Shown here piece by piece: positions 7,656 through 9,530 of a stretch of DNA of 9,530 nt. Both the position numbers and the translations under genes were made by a program. Under the pieces are notes generated by a model. It had not been told where the DNA came from. It did no database searches and was given only the letters and a program-made list of their open reading frames with translations. Source of the DNA: an uncultured Elusimicrobium sp. Lineage in GTDB: Bacteria > Elusimicrobiota > Elusimicrobia > Elusimicrobiales > Elusimicrobiaceae. Each line of letters opens with the position of its first letter. Position 1 is the stretch's first letter. The stretch lies in NCBI GenBank assembly GCA_946061795.1, contig CAMGSK010000051.1, forward strand, positions 1 through 9,530, in the 5' to 3' direction.

Positions 7656-8410
7656 TTATTATCCTCCTGCTGCAACGCCCACAGCTTCATATATTTGACA
7701 AAAACATAAAATGAGGAAAAAGAGGCCCACAAAAATCCTCTCATTCCGTCCAGTATGCCCAACTTGAGCACATAGCGTTTTAAAAATTCAAACGGAATGG
7801 TGCACAGCACAAACAGCAGACAGAATTTGCGGCCGTTTTTGTGCATTTGCTGCGCGGCCAGGGTGGTGTATTTGTTGAATTTGCGGAAGTAAGCGTCTAT
7901 GCTGTCGTAAGAATAATGGCAGACGGGATGTTTCATCCGTTCGACGGGACCGTCCACTTTCAGTCCTTCGTGCACCAGTCCGCCTTCGTAGCGGGCTTTG
8001 TCCGTCCGCACCAAGCGCAAGTGGTATTCGTCGTTTAATCCGCCGTGTTTCATGCGTTTGCCCAAAAAATAATTGGAAAACGGAAGGTAAAATCCGGCGC
8101 AGGAAGTGCTTTGAACGGTTTGACGGATTTCCCGGGCCAGTTCGGGGGAGAGGGTTTCGTCCGCATCCAGATTTAAAGCCCAAGCGGAATGAACTTTGGA
8201 CAGGGCGAAATTTTTTTGGTTTGCGAATCCGTCAAATTCGCGCTCATATACTTCCGCTCCCAAATTTTTGACCGTTTGAACCGTTCGGTCTTCGGAGAGG
8301 GAATCCACCACGATGATTTCGTTGACCAATTCCCGCGCGCTTTGAATGCATTTGGCGATTTTGGCCTCTTCGTTTTTGGCGATAATAAACAAAGTGATGG
8401 TCTGGTTCAT
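7652..8410 (-). CDS. Family 2 glycosyltransferase, LOS/LPS-core WaaE/KdtX-like
   Basis: A 252-residue GT-A glycosyltransferase, probably working at the inner face of the cytoplasmic membrane on a lipid-linked or LPS-core acceptor. It opens with the nucleotide-sugar strand ITLFIIAKNEE (5-15), then IIVVDS (32-37), the GFANQKNFAL segment (61-70) and the metal-binding D82-A83-D84 with flanking NLDADE. A KHGGLNDEYHLRL loop and a VHEGL motif follow. These features recall the beta-1,4-glucosyltransferase group that contains WaaE/KdtX. The C-terminus has hydrophobic or amphipathic helices typical of that group. ATG 8410 is chosen over upstream in-frame starts (8431, 8611) because GGAGGG (8415-8420) precedes it and the protein starts directly on the first beta strand. 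It is the first gene of the - operon; its leader holds a hairpin and a terminator. Confidence 0.9.
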   Translation of the reverse strand: MNQTITLFIIAKNEEAKIAKCIQSARELVNEIIVVDSLSEDRTVQTVKNLGAEVYEREFDGFANQKNFALSKVHSAWALNLDADETLSPELAREIRQTVQSTSCAGFYLPFSNYFLGKRMKHGGLNDEYHLRLVRTDKARYEGGLVHEGLKVDGPVERMKHPVCHYSYDSIDAYFRKFNKYTTLAAQQMHKNGRKFCLLFVLCTIPFEFLKRYVLKLGILDGMRGFLWASFSSFYVFVKYMKLWALQQEDNK

Positions 8411-8462
8411 GATTCCCTCCGTTTTACTCATTTTATCATATAAGGCCCGGGGAGCGGGCGAT
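8411..8462 (-). promoter_or_regulatory. Proximal leader of the glycosyltransferase operon
   Basis: Between the intrinsic terminator and the glycosyltransferase start the - strand holds a 5-bp hairpin (8445-8459, GCCCG stem, CTCCC loop), a -10-like TATGAT (8435-8440) with no good -35, and the ribosome site GGAGGG (8415-8420). If TATGAT is used, the operon has its own short leader downstream of the terminator. Otherwise transcripts must read through the terminator. Confidence 0.35.
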
Positions 8463-8492
8463 AAAAAAGCCTCCCCGTTCGGGGGAGGCTTT
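8463..8492 (-). terminator. Intrinsic terminator (- strand)
   Basis: On the - strand an AAAGCCTCCCC / GGGGAGGCTTT stem of 11 pairs with a 5-nt loop runs into six T residues (8463-8468). Read on the + strand the hairpin is followed by only three Ts, so the - direction is the functional one. It lies about 50 bases upstream of the glycosyltransferase start and not after a gene, which is why it suggests an sRNA end or an attenuator. Confidence 0.8.
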
Positions 8493-8499
8493 AGAGGGG

Positions 8500-8533
8500 A
8501 ACCGCCGTAGCAGGGTTTGGGACTACAGCGGTT
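8500..8533 (-). repeat. Inverted repeat: 11-bp stem, 12-nt C-rich loop
   Basis: AACCGC-TGTAG pairs with CTACG-GCGGTT on the - strand, with ten Watson-Crick pairs and one G-U. The loop (8511-8522) reads TCCCAAACCCTG. A C-rich, probably unpaired loop next to a terminator is a common layout in sRNAs that pair with G-rich ribosome sites. Confidence 0.65.
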
Positions 8534-8566
8534 TAGGATGAAAGAGAAAACGTTTCTTATACACAT

Positions 8567-8575
8567 ACTATAGCA
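8567..8575 (-). promoter_or_regulatory. Extended -10 promoter (- strand)
   Basis: On the - strand TGC-TATAGT is an extended -10 element. The hexamer 17 bases upstream, TTTTGC (8590-8595), is a poor -35, as expected for extended -10 promoters. The predicted start near 8560 gives the candidate RNA that ends at 8463. Confidence 0.5.
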
Positions 8576-8595
8576 GTTGGCACGCCCGGGCAAAA

Positions 8596-8609
8596 GGGCC
8601 TTAAGGCCC
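8596..8609. repeat. Perfect 14-bp palindrome
   Basis: GGGCCTTAAGGCCC lies between the two divergent promoters, about 20 bases upstream of the - strand -10 element and 47 bases upstream of the + strand -10. It is a candidate operator for a dimeric regulator of one or both promoters. No regulator gene is in the window. Confidence 0.45.
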
Positions 8610-8622
8610 AAAGCCGCCGGTG

Positions 8623-8655
8623 TTTTGTGCCTAGAAGAAACTGGGCCTTTTGTGC
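8623..8655 (+). repeat. Direct repeat TTTTGTGC in the lipoprotein promoter
   Basis: Two identical TTTTGTGC copies (8623-8630 and 8648-8655) are 25 bases apart start to start. The second includes the TGC of the extended -10 element. It may be a regulator half-site pair or a chance duplication. Confidence 0.35.
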
Positions 8656-8661
8656 TATAAT
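8653..8661 (+). promoter_or_regulatory. Extended -10 promoter for the second TPR lipoprotein
   Basis: TGC followed by a consensus TATAAT. At the usual 17-base spacing the -35 position reads AGAAGA, so this is an extended -10 promoter. The start would fall near 8668, giving a leader of about 28 bases to the ATG at 8696. Confidence 0.75.
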
Positions 8662-8695
8662 TTTTGGGACTTCTGCTGCCAAAGAGAGGAGAAAT

Positions 8696-9295
8696 ATGAA
8701 AAAATTTTTAAGCTGCATTCCTGTTTTGCTTTTGTGCGCGTGCCAAAGTTTGCCCACGTCTGCGGAGTGGATGGCGCGCGGAGACGGATATTTTAAAGAC
8801 GGAAAACCGCAAAAAGCGTTAAACGCTTACAACAAAGCGCTTAAGCTCAACGCCACCAACGCGGCATTGTACGCTTCGCGCGGCGCGGCATATTTTTTTA
8901 CGGGAGATTATGCGGCGGCGCAGGAAGATTTTTTGCAAATGCTGAAAATTAATCCCTATCAGCCGGAAGGCTACACCGCGTTGGGCTCCGTTTTGGCCGC
9001 GCAGGGAAATTTTGAGCAGGCTTTGGAGGTGCTTAACATCGCGCTGGCGTTGGACCCGGGAAAGCCGGAAACTTTCTTTGCGCGCGGCGGCGTGTATTTT
9101 ATGCTGGAGCAATATGACCGGGCCGTAAGCGATTACACCTCCGTATTGACCCTGCGCCCCGCGGCGGACGTGTATAATGCGCGCGGCGCGGCGTACGTCA
9201 AAATGGGAAAGCGGGATTTGGCGGAAAAAGATTTTGAGGCGGCCCGCAGCGGACAAGTGCCGGACAAACTCAACGATTATACGATGATAGACTGA
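8696..9295 (+). CDS. Small TPR-repeat lipoprotein
   Basis: Predicted 199-residue lipoprotein. It has lysines at 2-3, a hydrophobic core and a lipobox L13-C14-A15-C16; Cys at -2 is uncommon but the rest fits. From about residue 24 to 185 there are roughly five tetratricopeptide units, with recurring turns such as ALKLNATN, MLKINPYQ, ALALDPGK and VLTLRPAA. It ends in a short acidic tail. The ATG at 8696 is chosen over the ATG at 8627 because GAGGAG (8686-8691) lies 4 bases upstream, it opens on the signal peptide, and the promoter at 8653-8661 lies downstream of the earlier start. It resembles the longer lipoprotein at 1944-2939 in plan and may be a distant paralogue. It is monocistronic by position, with no terminator before the tRNA. 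Confidence 0.9.
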   Translation: MKKFLSCIPVLLLCACQSLPTSAEWMARGDGYFKDGKPQKALNAYNKALKLNATNAALYASRGAAYFFTGDYAAAQEDFLQMLKINPYQPEGYTALGSVLAAQGNFEQALEVLNIALALDPGKPETFFARGGVYFMLEQYDRAVSDYTSVLTLRPAADVYNARGAAYVKMGKRDLAEKDFEAARSGQVPDKLNDYTMID

Positions 9296-9311
9296 CTTTT
9301 CGGCGGAAGAG

Positions 9312-9341
9312 TTGCATCGCGCCGTCCGGTTTTGTTATAAT
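9312..9341 (+). promoter_or_regulatory. Promoter for the CAT tRNA
   Basis: TTGCAT (9312-9317), an 18-base spacer and consensus TATAAT (9336-9341), the latter also preceded by TGT (extended -10). The start would fall about 10 bases before the mature tRNA. This is the strongest promoter match in the window. Confidence 0.8.
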
Positions 9342-9358
9342 ATCTATGTTGAATTTAC

Positions 9359-9435
9359 GTCACCGTAGCTCAGCTGGTTAGAGCGAGCGTTTCATAAGCG
9401 CTAGGTCGGTGGTTCGAGCCCACCCGGTGACACCA
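9359..9435 (+). tRNA. tRNA with anticodon CAT, probably elongator Met
   Basis: The full cloverleaf folds. A perfect 7-bp acceptor stem pairs GTCACCG with CGGTGAC (9425-9431). The D arm is GCTC/GAGC. The anticodon stem AGCGT/GCGCT encloses loop TTCATAA with anticodon CAT at 9393-9395. The variable loop is AGGTC and the T arm is GGTGG/CCACC with TTCGAGC. Discriminator A and an encoded CCA end the gene. A normal G1-C72 pair and no GGG/CCC run in the anticodon stem exclude initiator tRNA. Elongator Met is favoured, but a lysidine-modified Ile2 tRNA has the same anticodon and cannot be ruled out by eye. Confidence 0.95.
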
Positions 9436-9438
9436 TTT

Positions 9439-9469
9439 AAACCCCTTCCGGAAGAAGGGGTTTTTCTTT
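9439..9469 (+). terminator. Intrinsic terminator after the tRNA
   Basis: A perfect 10-bp stem, AAACCCCTTC (9439-9448) with GAAGGGGTTT (9454-9463), a 5-nt loop and the run TTTTTCTTT. It starts 4 bases after the CCA end and is the first terminator downstream of the lipoprotein gene, so it may close both units. Confidence 0.9.
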
Positions 9470-9530
9470 GCCTTCTGGCGTCCTCAAATTTGATATAGTA
9501 CATATAATGAATAATAAGATTTTTTATGAC
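9470..9530. other. AT-rich window end, no gene assigned
   Basis: Sixty-one bases follow the terminator. They contain a TGA-TATAGT extended -10-like element (9491-9499) and a TATAAT (9503-9508), neither with a -35. An ATG at 9507 stays open to the edge but has no ribosome site. This may be the promoter region of a gene starting outside the window. Confidence 0.4.

Larger units (their letters stand above)
8463..8560 (-). ncRNA. Candidate small RNA or attenuator leader
   Basis: A - strand transcript starting near 8560 (from the extended -10 at 8567-8575) and ending at the T-run at 8463 would be about 98 nt. It would hold a pyrimidine-rich 5' part, an 11-bp stem with a 12-nt C-rich loop (8500-8533), and a strong terminator hairpin. 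The stem has a G-U pair at 8506/8527 on the - strand where the + strand would have a C-A mismatch, which supports - strand transcription. No known RNA family was recognised. It is either a free-standing sRNA or a regulated leader of the glycosyltransferase operon. Confidence 0.5.

Noticed and set aside
7653..7715. Lipoprotein signal in the active deacetylase (AAAGC at 16-20)
   Set aside because: No basic residue in the first 20 positions and Ala at -3; a membrane anchor is more likely.
8463..8533. Known riboswitch (preQ1, fluoride, c-di-GMP classes) in the glycosyltransferase leader
   Set aside because: None of their conserved cores could be found by eye; kept only as an unclassified RNA candidate.
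8411..8611. N-terminal extension of the glycosyltransferase to an upstream ATG
   Set aside because: The extra 67 residues translate the terminator and hairpin, have no family similarity, and the ATG at 8410 has a good ribosome site.
9507..9530. Start of a new gene (ATG at 9507, open to the edge)
   Set aside because: Only eight codons are visible, there is no ribosome site, and the ATG overlaps a TATAAT; not supportable.

Overview
The window looks like a chromosomal segment of a Gram-negative-type bacterium. It encodes lipoprotein signal peptidase, two probable lipoproteins and a glycosyltransferase resembling the LOS/LPS-core family, which together imply an outer membrane. Genes are densely packed with many 1-11 base overlaps. 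The phylum cannot be proved from the sequence alone. The Elusimicrobiota are my best guess, but that is an impression and not a demonstration. I see no mobile elements, phage genes, rRNA or CRISPR arrays.

Region 1 (1-6074, + strand) is a six-gene, tightly coupled operon: the 3' part of ileS, lspA, a TPR-repeat lipoprotein, a divergent P1B-like P-type ATPase, queF, and a membrane-anchored protein with a possible PrcB-like C-terminal domain. Neighbours overlap or lie 3 bases apart. LspA is the processing enzyme for the lipoprotein encoded immediately after it. The ATPase keeps the phosphorylation and hinge motifs but has changed residues at three sites normally conserved in heavy-metal pumps.

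Region 2 (8410-6118, - strand) is a three-gene operon: a WaaE/KdtX-like family 2 glycosyltransferase, a NodB-type polysaccharide deacetylase with an intact active site, and a second deacetylase-fold protein whose catalytic aspartates and histidines have all been replaced. The set suggests building and trimming of a surface glycan, with a non-catalytic partner. The two operons converge at 6075-6117 with no obvious terminator between them.

Region 3 (8411-8695) is the only sizeable intergenic stretch. On the - strand it carries an extended -10 promoter, an 11-bp hairpin with a C-rich loop, and a strong intrinsic terminator, all upstream of the glycosyltransferase. This looks like a small RNA gene of about 100 nt or a transcription-attenuating leader. 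On the + strand it carries a perfect extended -10 promoter for the next gene, plus direct repeats and a perfect palindrome.

Region 4 (8696-9530, + strand) holds a second, shorter TPR lipoprotein, a tRNA with anticodon CAT and its own promoter and terminator, and about 60 AT-rich bases with no clear gene.
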